Shown one piece after another: positions 13,684 to 25,177 of a DNA stretch of 64,000 nt. Origin of the DNA: Pegea sp. RAD2-039 (taxonomy: Eukaryota > Chordata > Thaliacea > Salpida > Salpidae). Both the position numbers and the translations under genes were made by a program. Location of the stretch: the NCBI GenBank assembly GCA_034620365.1, contig JAQGEQ010000090.1, positions 558,001 to 622,000 on the forward strand. Direction: 5' to 3'. Numbering within the stretch: position 1 is the stretch's first letter; every line of letters starts with the position of its first letter. The notes below the pieces were generated by a model. It had not been told where the DNA came from. It saw nothing but the letters and a program-made list of their open reading frames with translations, and did no database searches.

Positions 13684-14429
13684 TTAATGTGATTCAAAGC
13701 TACTATCACTCTTGCTTCTGCGCACAAAGTTGCGTAAGAGTCCTGATAAAAGTCCTTGTAAAGCCAATCCGATAAGTTGTGTCCTTAGAAAAGTTCCTTG
13801 ACTGAAGCTAAAGACTCTTGAATGAGAAGTTTTGTTCGTCGGTACAACAACAAGAACCGAACTAACGCCTCATGTAATGTCTTCTACTAATCTGTAGCTA
13901 GAAGTTTTCTGATCTTTAACATTACTCCAGATTATTATATTTCTCTACTTGACCATTCCGCAGTAGAGCTACAAAGTTGCCATATCACTTGAAATTCATT
14001 TTTTGATAATCATTTAGCTGTAGAGACATGATTAGACCCTCGACTTGAATGGACTAGGAATCGCCTCAGCACAAGGAAAAGAAATAAGATATCTCAAAAC
14101 AATGCACAGAAAAAAATATATTCTTAGCACTACCTGTAATAAGGCCCTTCAAATCAACATTATATTTTTCTATGAGTATCTTTGTTCAGAGTAGTATCAT
14201 CCTGAGTTCAGAGCGTGCCACTTTAGCACCTTCTATTATCAGCAAGAGAGCCTGGATGTTCATCACATTTTGGTGAAACCCGGTCAACACAAATCATGGT
14301 GAAGCGTCTCTGATTTAATCTTAGTTTCATCGCAAGTTTTAAACGTTTAGAATCAGGATTAATTCGATTTCTTCCAAAACCTTGGAAACAAAGATTTTCT
14401 ACTTCAACGGTCAATTTTGTCCGGTGGAC
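13684..14429 (-). pseudogene. GC-richer island, possibly decayed coding sequence
   Basis: Base composition rises well above the flanks. On the minus strand a frame ending with the stop at 13684-13686 reads through an amphipathic segment (LIGLALQGLLSGLLRNF) and ends SDSSFESH; a second open segment lies at 14223-14414. Stops and frame changes separate them, and I could not connect them with splice sites or relate them to a family. It may be a broken gene or mobile element remnant. Confidence 0.3.
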
Positions 14430-14650
14430 TTTGAGGAAACAACTTTCCTAAAAAGTTTTTTCATCTTTAGAAACCATAAACTGTAAAAATTTCCTCAAAT
14501 TCTTTTCTAAGAAACTATCTTTGGAGTAGTTCTTAAATAAACTTTATAAAACAAATTTTAATCTTATAAAAAGTACGGATGTTATTATTTATATGTTTTT
14601 GAGGAATAAGAATGAACAAAATACTCTTACACTGGCAACAATTGATCGTT
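14430..14650 (-). pseudogene. Decayed copy of the mini-kinase last exon and adjoining intron
   Basis: The plus-strand text CATCTTTAGAAACCATAAA occurs both here (about 14462) and inside the kinase last exon (about 11099). The exon-intron border region (CTNTATAAAACAAATTT) and downstream intron text ATGAACAAAATACTCT are also shared. The frame is interrupted and the other kinase exons are absent, so it is a partial segmental duplicate. It stops where the retrotransposon end at about 14655 begins. Confidence 0.65.
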
Positions 14651-14654
14651 TATA

Positions 14655-14755
14655 GGATTTATACGATGTTTATGAGAATGTGTGTCAGCGAGAGATGCTC
14701 TCTTCAGGCACCCTCCTTCGTATTTATTGTAAAAAATAAATTACAACAGCTAACT
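14655..14755 (+). mobile_element. Non-LTR retrotransposon 3' end, copy 1
   Basis: Shares the block GAGAATGTGTG..AGCGAGAG..TGCTCTCTTCAGGC (shown with gaps) and CACCCTCCTTCG, followed by ATTTATT and an A/T tail, with three other sites in the window. Only the 3' untranslated end is present. Confidence 0.75.
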
Positions 14756-15851
14756 TTACAAATACTTTTATCAAACTTCATGATTTTTTTTCTAAGCCAA
14801 CGGCCTTGGTACGATTTTCACATAAATCACAACAATTCAGTAAAGCATCAGCCAGGTTAAGTTTATCTACTACACTTCTCCACTAGCAGTCTTTACTCAG
14901 AATTATCTCTGCTTCTAAGTTACCATTCGAAAGTGAAGAAGTAATGCTGTAATCAGAAACAGCAAGATATCTTCAAAAGAATATTATTTAAAAGAGATTA
15001 TTAATGAATTTTCAGATAATACAATTTTGTTGTGACAAATATTATTTTGAAACTGGAACAAACAGATTAATTAATTTCAATAGATTCTTTATAAACTTTC
15101 AGATTAAGCTAAAGTGAAAAATAAATACAAAATTTTCTATTACAACTGTTATGAAGATGATTGTTTATATTTTGATGTTGTAATTATTCGATTTGTTGTG
15201 CTGTAAGAAAAACGTTTTTAAAATCTTTGCTGTTGGCATTTATCAGTCTCATTCTTTATAGTTAGCCGCAAAGTAAGTAAAAGTCTGAAGTTTCTGTTTT
15301 CAGATTTTGTAAAAGCTTTGATAAAGACAGAAAGTAAAATTTGTCTAATTTGTAGCAAGATTTTCTAAAGTAATTTTTTTCTTTCAATTCAGTTAAATAT
15401 TCACAGCATTAAAAATTATTAGGATTTTTTCTTCCAAATAATATTTTTATATAGTTATTACGATAATATATATAGTAGTGTCTCAAAACTTGGAATAACA
15501 GATCAATATTAAAAGTTACAGTTAAAAAGCTTTTAAATAATGTGTTTCAGATAAAATACTTATTTTAATTTTATCTTTACTAGATATCAATTCGCAAATG
15601 AATGTTCAAAAGTTAAATTATTAAGTTCCTACAAACACAAAACAACTAAAGTGATTGTTACTGAAATGATTTATGTCTTCGTCTTCTTTCACTTATTATA
15701 AATTCTTTAAAATGTTCTCTTTACTATAAAGGATAATATAACAACTTCTTGTGAAGCCGAAGATACCTAGTAATTTAATATGTTTTTAAAGATGTAATCA
15801 ATATTGACAAGTCATTAAAAACTCTTTTATTTTATTCAGTCCAAAATTAAT
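14756..15851. other. Intergenic, AT-rich
   Basis: No supported coding sequence. It includes the upstream region of the SLC2-like gene. Confidence 0.5.
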
Positions 15852-18030
15852 ATGAAACTTTTTAAGAGTGATAACCTGTCAACGTATGCCTCCTGTTGGA
15901 TTGTGTTTTTACAGTTTATCTTTTACATCCAGTGTGGTTACACATCAATGGTTCTAAATCCAACTGCTGAAAGCTTCAAATCTTTTATCAATTATACTTC
16001 AATGGTAAGATTTTCACAAAAACGGCTGGCTGTGAAGCATTTTGATTATGAAAAACACGTATTTAAGAATTATTTCTTTAGAGTAGTTATTAGAAACTAA
16101 CACCAGCATCAAACAAACAATTTTTCCTCATTTGTCATTTTGCTGACTTAAAAGTATTAAAGTTTTTTTTATTAGAATAATTAGTTTAAAAGAGGATAAA
16201 GTACAACAAACGCACTTTTTACATTATATACATATTAATCTTTCAATATTTCTCTAAATACTTTTAGGAAAATGATGGAAAATTGTTGTCAAGTTCTCAT
16301 CTTACTCTTCTTCTTGACTTATCGCAAGGAGCAATTTTTATTGGCGCCATATTTGGCGCCCTTTTGTCCTTCAGTTTAGTCTCTAAGTTAAGGTGAGGAC
16401 AGTTTGAAAAGTTTATCAATTTGTTTTTATGTTTGTTCAACTACTAAGCATATCAAATACTCTTTAATTTTAATTGACAGATCTTTTAACATAACACTAA
16501 TCAGCTAGAACAGCTTTCGTTTAATTTAAATAGAATGTGTTCACTATGTTTTGTTCGATTATTTTCAGAAGAGTCGTTAAGAATAACTGTGTTTTCTTCA
16601 ACAGTCGAAAGAAGAACTTAATTATCATTCAAGTCCTTCTGCTAATTGGAAATCTAGCAACTTTTCTATTCTTCTCTGCTCTTCATAAAATTGAAATTTT
16701 TATATCGGGTCGCTTGCTGCAAGGAATAACACGAGGAATGACTAGCAATTGCCTTTCTCTATTTATTGCTGAGATGTGTGAACGAAAGACCTTATACTTT
16801 TATCAAGGATATCTACGATTATCATTCTTTATCACTGGAAAAATAATAGCTTCAGTTTTAGGGCATCCTTCTATTCTAGGTCAGATGGAGAAATTACAAT
16901 TCTTATTTGCGATTCCTCTAATATTTTCTTTGTTATTTTTTGTGTTTTTACCCTGGATCACTGAGACTCCGGCGTATTTGGCGCTTTCTGAAACCAATAT
17001 GACTGATTATAAGTCCTTATCACCTCCATCAGATTGTAGTCCTTCTTTTAAGCTACTTAGTAAGCTACGTAAGACTAGCATCAACGACATTAAACAAGAA
17101 CATCAGTTGATGTTGGAAGAAGTGAAAAGCGAATTATTTTTAGAACACACAACACTATATCAGCTGTTAACTATTCCTCGATACAAGAAGTTATTCTACA
17201 TCTGTTTGTCTATCCCTTTTTTTCAAACTTCGGGGTACACAATAATCTTTCTTTACTCTTCAACTTTTTTAAGTGAAATAGGAATCGGTATCAACCAATC
17301 AGCAAGCTACACAATAGGTAAGTACGCTTTTTAATATTAGTCGTATTCTATAAACTGCTTTTAGGTTTTATGTGTGCAACATTTTTCGCCGCCATTGTAA
17401 CTTCTTGGATGTCAAAGTACTTTGGAACTCATCATATTACATTGGGAGCTTCTGTCGTTGCAATATTTTCTCAAATTCTTCTTACTTTAACTGAATTTTT
17501 GAAGAAATACGTTCAAACATCAACTTATAGCGGTCTTTACATTACTGCTACTATGGTTTTACTTTTAAGTTCTTGTGGAATAGTTCAGTCTGTTTATGTT
17601 GCACCAGCTGAGGTTTCAACCATTGTATCTCGCCCTTTGGTTTTGAAAATAATTTCTATTGGAGCTTTTAGTGTAAATTCTGTGATATCTTTAACGGCGC
17701 CGATCATATTCAACAAGTTTGGTGGTTATGGATGGATATTTTATACTATCTTCCTTGTACCTTCGGTAACTTTATCAGATATTTGAAAGTTAAACAAGTT
17801 AAATGCATAAAACTATTTTTCATAAACTTAGATTCAATTTAAAACTAATTCTTAATTTCTAACTAGCACATCTTTTTAATATAAATTATAATTTTTTAAA
17901 ACCAGATTTAAGTGTTCTCAACCAATTAAAAATTGGCAAGTATTTTTTACAGGTTATTTTGTTTAAGATCTTGGTTCCAAACACCTTCAACAAAAACTAT
18001 AAAGAAATTCAAGAAGAATTTGATAAATGA
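15852..18030 (+). CDS. SLC2/GLUT-like sugar porter (MFS)
   Basis: Five exons (15852-16004, 16268-16392, 16569-17317, 17365-17765, 17953-18030) give 501 residues, the typical GLUT length, with about twelve hydrophobic segments. Family marks are GRLLQGITRGMTSN followed by an acidic AEM (matching the GRxxxGxxxG...GE block of TM4), TETPAYL in place of the PESPRYL signature after TM6, FQTSGY in place of the TM7 QQxSG, and a C-terminal LVPNTFNKNYKEIQEEF like the PETKGKT..EI end of GLUTs. Several signature residues have drifted, and the loop 2-3 GRR is only LRRR. It probably sits in the plasma membrane and moves a hexose or related solute, but specificity cannot be read. The start ATG lies just before TM1. 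Confidence 0.87.
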
Positions 18031-21000
18031 TTTTGATATTTTTATAATTTAATGATCTTTCTAAGCTGTCATCAAACGATAAATATCTTTGTATTAAAAT
18101 TACTAAATGATTGAGTAATCGATTTCAAAATCGTTAATATGTATTTATATAATATATATAATAATTATATAAATGTTTGAAAATTATTCAAAATATTTCA
18201 ATAATTTTCTTTCCTTTTGATACTATCAAAAATTTCTAACTGTATTTTTCAATCTATATTACATTTTGACAAAATCAGGAATTCTATTTTAGTATCTGGA
18301 GAAGTTTACAGTGATAGATTAACTAAGAATAAAAAAGCTTAAAAAAGTTGAATTTCTACAAAATGAGTTTTTCTAAAAGTGCTTGTTAATATCTGATAAA
18401 ATTTTTAACTTGTTTAGTTTTAGTAATTAAAGCTAGAAAAAATTTTCTAAACAGTTAAACAGTAATAAAGTTGTTTAATGCTAAATACTAACACGTCTAA
18501 TTGCATTTAAATATCTGCAAACATTAGTGTAGCTTCTAAACTATATTCCAATAAATATTATAAAAGGTTTAGTAAAAATTGTTTAGTTTAAATCAAAGTT
18601 GCTTTTGCAACAAAATTAATTTTTAAATTCAAATTTTTTTTAACTTTTTGCACAAAATGCTTCTTTACTTTATGTAAAATGTCTTATGAAAAGCTAAAAG
18701 CTACAAACTTCTCCTATCTACCATCATAATTAATTAAAAAATTAACTTTTTTATTTGTTTAATTAAAAAGGTCAGACTCTGTTTGAGGTAACTGAAAATT
18801 TCACCTGTTGCTAATTTTAATTTTTCGTTTTATTTCAGTTTATTGAATAAAAGATTTTTTGTATAAAGGACGTTAGATTAAGAAGAAAAAAATAAATTAA
18901 ATTAATAAAATAATGGTTATAATTTATAATGAAGTTTTTATAATTTATTATTAAATTAATTAAAGTAGTTTTTATAAAGTTATTTATAATGAATTAAATT
19001 ATTATAATTTAATAAATTTATTTATTGGAAATTTAGTTTAAAGCATTAATTACAATTAAAACTACAAATATATTGACTATTATAATTCAATGTAACAGAT
19101 GAAGTCGGAAAACTTATTTTTCAAATTCTGATCATTTCTATACAATTTTTAAACCAGAGAAAGTTTGTTTACTTCAAAAAAGTATAATTATAAATATGAT
19201 AAAAGACTAAAATTAAGTTTATATTTGCAAAAAAAGCTAAATAAAAATCAAACTTTTATCACTTCAATTGGACCTCACAAAATTCGTCCTTATTTTTTGT
19301 TTAAAAAGTAACAAAGGAACAAACGTCTAATGTAAGCAGCTAATGACAAAATTGGTTTCTGACACAATCAAAGCTTTCAACACTTAATTTAAACGGATAT
19401 TTTGAATAAAAATTGTTTAGGTTAAATTTGTACCTTAATTTGTTTCGATTATATCACTTAAAAGTTTTTAATTCACTACAAAAAGATACTGAGTATTAAA
19501 TATTTTATCTGTTTAGACTAAACCATGAATAAATAGATTAACTAAGCCATGAAGGTTTTTGTAATTGACATTAGCTTAATCTATAGAAGATAAAAAGAAA
19601 TCAATTTGTTAGTTTTTTAATTCTATTTAAGTAAAAAGTTGTGTTGGGTGTTTTTAAAAAGATCAATCTTAATTTTGAGCCAACTTTTGACGAGTAGACA
19701 ATATTTGCGGGTTACTAAAAAGATCTAACAATAATAAAATTTTTAATTTATTCTTTATTTTATCAATAATTATTTTGATAGAATATCTAGCGACTTTAAT
19801 ATTTTTATCATTTGATTTTTTGGTTCTGAAAACTTTAAGATTTTAAAGATTAAAAGATACGCGTGATGATACAGTAAAAGATACTTAAGATTATGAGTTC
19901 CAAAGAAGGAATAAGTAACATCAAAATTATATTACAATTGTTCATTGAAAACCATAAAAAAATGTTTGAGTGTAAGTAAAGATTTTGAGTATTTTCACAG
20001 CACATAAGTCTTTTAGTCTTTTCACACATTTAACAAATAAGACTGTTTGTGAATAAAGTTTTATCTATATAAGGTCTAAGCCAGTACTACTGGTATAAAT
20101 AACCATACTGTTAGATGCTCACATTTACATTTTAAACGTTGGTAACAGTAAAATGAATTTTTATTTTACAAGAAATTCAACTCTAATAATCGAATAGTTT
20201 TCTGCTAATCAAATAAACTTTATTAAGTCTAATATTGATTCCAACAAATGTTTTTTCCTAAAACTTTTAAAAAGAAATCATTTTTAAGGTAAATAGTTAA
20301 AAGTATCACAATATACAATTGAAGCCATAAAATTGATGTTTATTGACAATTTAAGGTCCATATTAATAATAGGGGCTGCTTCAGACGAGAACGGTCTTTC
20401 AGGATACGCTTTGGGTGATGATATTAAAAATAAAAGTGAAACACTAAAATGCAGAAAAATAAATAGTTTGTAATTAAGTGTTAATTTTCAAAATTATAAA
20501 TTTGAAGTTATTACTTAAAAGACAAGAGTTAAATGCTGTACATCTTAAACATTAGCTTGAAAAAATTAACCAGCACTGTATACTTTTCTTGAAATAATTA
20601 AAAAAACGTTTTTTCTATCACTTATATGTAACTTTTAGATAAATACAATCTAAAGTGATTTTCAAACAAAATAACTGTTTTTTCTGATTAAAATTGCTGG
20701 TAAAGTGTCAGTTTAGAAATAGTTTTTTTTATTGTATCTAGATATTCATTTTATGTCAGCATTCGCGACTAGATGTTGAAATTTTAAGAAAGACATTTTT
20801 ATGAATATGTGGATAAATCTGTAATCGCTGTTATCTGAAGTATGTTTTATCATTTTTTACCTTAATAATAAAGTTGTTAAAATTATTTATCTTAAAATAT
20901 ATGTAAATTAATTTTTTTTTTTATGTAAAAATTAGTTTTTCTTATTCTATTTTTCCCTTATTGCAAAAAAATGATTTTTTAAATAGATCTATATTATTTA

Positions 21001-21489
21001 ACTTGATAATAACCATGACCAGCAAACAATAAATTTGTTGAATATTTTCTTTATTATTTATTTTGTATAACTAACTTTTTATATAAACTTAAGCATCTTA
21101 CATGTTAATCTTATTATAGACTAATATAATTTGAGCTTTTTTTTTAACAAAACTACACTGGATAGTTTTTATAAGTGTTATTAAGACACACAACACTAGT
21201 TTAAATGTGTTAGTTATCCTAGCAACTCTATTATTAAGTGTACATAAAAAGCTAATCCAACCTTTCTTAAAACTATAAGAATCTTCTATTTTTGAGGCCA
21301 AGCCAAAAAAACTTGAAATTAATCAGAGTTTTAGAGGCTGAAGCTGTTTAAGAGTCTATTTGACTACTCTGCTTCACAATTGACAAAAGAATTTTTGTGG
21401 TTGGTAGTCGAAGCTACTGAGAGTATGCTCTGAATGAAAAGTAAAAATTATAAATATTTGTAATTGGCAGAATTTTTTATATTAATATA
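18031..21489. other. Intergenic, about 3.5 kb, AT-rich
   Basis: The only item I recognise is the dispersed repeat copy at about 20356-20460. The rest shows no coding sequence I can support. Confidence 0.5.
20356..20460 (+). repeat. Dispersed repeat B, copy 1
   Basis: Shares an ordered set of blocks with 52240-52330: AGGG..TGCTTC, GA..GAGAACG, a TGATGATAT..AAAAA core, and GAAACAC/CTGAAATAC. Identity is patchy with indels. Both copies look like remnants of the same element, possibly coding, but I cannot name it. Confidence 0.5.
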
Positions 21490-22423
21490 ATGTCTGAGAT
21501 GCAATTAAATGTTCATCAAGCACAAGAAAACGATTCAGTTGATAAATTGGATACTAAAAGCAACTTAGATTCGTCTCGATCTATGGATTCTAATAACTCA
21601 ACCCAAATTCCATCTTCTGAAGACAGTGAGCCGCAAAAGGAGCCTTGCTTGATTTGTTGCCGCCGGATGGTGCAACCTATTCGTCTTCCATGCTTACATC
21701 TCTTCTGCTTCCTTTGTGTCAAGGTAAGATATCCATTCATATGTCTTGTGTGACTCCATACTTTATAGGGGATCGCCATGACAACCTGTCGGGCTAAACC
21801 TAGATGTCCTCTTTGCCGAAAGTCTATTCCTATGGACGTTTACATGAGGCCATTTTTGTACACAAAAAACGAATCAGCTCATAAGGATGCTAGTGAAGAT
21901 TCTGAAAAGTAAGTTTACTTTGTAGATTGGTGGCAAGTGTTAAAGTTTTTTTAACAGGTTTGTTTGGTTTTACTCAACTAAAGATAAAACCGCATGGTGG
22001 CGCTACGACGCTCGGTTAAGCGATGATATTGAGAAAGCTTTTAAGGCTGGAGAGAAGACTCTTGATCTGTTAATCTGTGGGTTGAAGTTTAAAATCAATT
22101 TTGAAGAGATGACGCAATGTGAAATATGTGATGGAAGTGTAAGCCGGAGTATAAAGCGTGATTTGTTCAGCTGCAAATCCATCGGAACTTCAGGAGTTCT
22201 CGATGAGGCTCATTTCTCTAGTAGCGATCTTGTTTGCCCAGAAGATCTTTCAGAAGATGAAGATAGTGATGAGAGTTCTTTTGATTCTTCGATTAGTAGC
22301 ATCCAAGGGATATATCCATTCAGCGAGGATCCTATCTTTGGAGGTATCCTAGCTGAGAGAATGGACACTGAAGGATCTGATCATGCCGAGACGGAAGACC
22401 AACAAAATAACTGTAATTCATAA
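21490..22423 (+). CDS. RNF146: RNF146-like PAR-dependent E3 ubiquitin ligase (RING + WWE)
   Basis: Three exons (21490-21723, 21769-21908, 21958-22423) join in phase to 279 residues. A RING-HC finger uses C53, C56, C68, H70, C73, C76, C91 and C94. A WWE domain follows at about 126-195, with WWRYD and the conserved IKRD at its end. In RNF146 (Iduna) the WWE domain binds the iso-ADP-ribose unit of poly(ADP-ribose) and switches on the RING, sending tankyrase substrates such as Axin for degradation. The Q of MTQ and the R of IKRD, which fit ligand-contacting positions in RNF146, are kept. The segment between them (CEICDGSVS) differs from vertebrate proteins. The tail is acidic and Ser-rich. The protein is shorter than human RNF146 (359). 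N-terminal residues 1-50 are low-complexity. Confidence 0.88.
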
Positions 22424-25177
22424 GAAGAAGAAAATGTTTTCATTCTTTAGATCCAGTCTCCCAAAAATCCTTTTTATTTTTTGTATTTTTGGGAGATATT
22501 TTTACTCCAAACTTTTTTTGTTTATATAAGTTTGTTGCTCGAATAAAATTTATGGGTCGAACAAATAATTTCTATCTTTTAGTTGTTCATGTCAATTATA
22601 AAACTACAATTACTGATGAGACTTTTCACGAGGCATCATGCTGCTTATTTCGATATAGTAGCCAAAGAAAATAGCTTAACCCAGTGACCGAATTGCTTTA
22701 ACATCTGGTTATGTCTTAATGTAGCAATGATTATTGTAACTAAGCTATCTGGTATTTTATTTGCAATGTTTTCCTTCTGAGGTAGAATGAGAGTTGAAAA
22801 TGTCATAGTTTTGAACTTCCAGCTAAAAAAAAACTAATTGAAATTATTTTATGGGAGGTTTTTCGTGCTTCCTCATTCTAATTTACTATTTGTACGTTTA
22901 TTACTTCAAATATGTATTTAAATGAATATAAAAAGTTGTATGCAATTATTCGTATCTATTCATATGTCTTCAAATCAAATTTATTTTTCAATTCAAGTTA
23001 AATATTGAATTAATAATTTGCAAATTACTATTGAAGTTATTGAGTTTTTTGTGAAATTTAGTTTTGTTGCAACACAAAGTATTTACTGAAATCGTCATAT
23101 GGTTACGTGTTAGTGGTCATAATAATTATTGAAAGCCAATTATAGTGCAATTAATGTTGAAAATTGTTTCAAACTTGTTTGCTATCTTTTGAGATATTCA
23201 AAAAAGCTAACATATTTTTATCAGAATTTTCAGATTTAAATCTAAACTATAAATTTTGAAATAGTTTTTAAATCAAAAAGTTTAACTTAATTTCCAGTTC
23301 AGTTTTTTATTTAGTTTATAAAGTGTTAGCATTTTAATCAGTTTTTTATTGACTTCTTAAGTAGTAAGGTTATACTTTGTTTTTAGTCTCAGTCATGTTA
23401 CATTTGCTCTAAAAAATTTATATAACAAATTTGTGGGTATCTATTTAATTGATAGAACTACCAAATAACTACCAGAAACTAATCATTTAAAGTTATTTTA
23501 TCTTAAGTTTGAAGAAAATCTATTTTTAAAGCTTTTAAACTGACATTTCAGTTGTAATTCTTACTATGAAAATGACGTATTCTTATTACATATGCTGCAT
23601 GATAAGTTATAAACAATAAAAACAGAACTGAGACGTTTTGTTTATATTCAGTTTAATATATTTCCCTGTTATATAGGTATAAGAAATTGTTAGAAAGTAA
23701 ATATTATCAATTTTTGTTTTTCTTTTTGTTGTAACTAGTTAGCAAAGTTATTAAAAAGAGAACTATTGAATTATTGTTTTACTTTATTTTAAAGTTTTAT
23801 CTTTATCATGGTTAAAAATACTTTTTGTTTGTTAGATAGATTTAGTAGAACCTAAAAAGCAGTTTATAAGGTTTAAACCCTTTGATAAAGACTGTTTCTG
23901 GTTAAATTAACAAAATATTCTTAGAAAACATATATTTTTTGTGACTGAAAATGAATTTCCTGTAATTTTCTTTTTACGTTCTTAATTTTTAATCTGATAA
24001 AACAACAACAGGTTGTCTACAATCGTGCCAAGCATTTTAGTAGCAGAAAAACATTCTTATCAAATTTCTTCCAGTAACTTCATCATTAAAATGAACATAT
24101 TGTTCAACTTATTAATCTTACACCCATTATTTCATCCAATCAAAAACCTTTAAAACTAAAGCCTGCTTTTTATAAGTAATACATTTTTCTCTAACTTTGA
24201 AATTTTCAATCACGCCACACGAGGTTTAAACGAACTTTAGTAACCTTTATCAGAATGAAGCAAAACCTCAACTAGCCCCCCCTTTGCAAATCAGTCGCTA
24301 CTATTGTTGCAATCTCCTGTTTTTTCCTTTTTTGCAGCATGAGCCTTACTAGATATTTATTTATTAGCAGAGAAACCACCAAAGCAATGCGTGGTTATAG
24401 TAAACAAGTTAAAAACACAAATGTATGAATACAGATTTTAATAATTAATATCAATTGGTTAATTTATTCAGTCACAAAAACATTAAATATTCATAATTTG
24501 ATTAGTTATAGTTTTTTTTTTAATTTTAATTTGATTGAACATAAAAATACAAAAATTTTTATAGTTTGTAAAAAATTATGCAAATAAACTGTTTTAGAAT
24601 AAAAATTATATTTTTTAAGTGTTAATAATCTTTAAATAACTGTTGTATTTAAACCATAGGCTTATATAAGATTTTTAGTGTGGTGGAAAATATTAGGTTT
24701 TATTCCATGACGCAAAGTTCTTAAACTTATAAAAATACTTGAATAACGTAACACTGAGAATACAAGTTTGAATCACAACACAAATTCAAACTTATAAATT
24801 CGAACAGTTTTGCTTTAAATGATTTATTTGTGATTTATATGATTAGTTTGAAACTAAAAAACAAAATATTAGTGATCAAATTACTACCTCAATGTTAAAT
24901 ATTCTTCTTATTAGAATGACTAATGTTGTTTCAAAATAATCTTACTAATCCTTGCGTGTCAAATAAACGTTTATTTAGAAAGCCTTGGTATTTTAAAACA
25001 CAAAGTATAAAAAAAAAATTATTTACGCAACAGTTTTATGTTTGCTGTAAGTCTAAATAGAAAACAAAATCTATTCAGTAAATATTAATATTGACAAAAT
25101 AAAAAATTAAATAAAAATAAGAACTTATTTTATGTCTTATTATTCAAACTTACAGGTGCTTGATTAATGTTAATATT
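22424..25177. other. Intergenic, about 2.8 kb, AT-rich
   Basis: Contains the RNF146 3' untranslated region and no other feature I can support. Confidence 0.5.
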
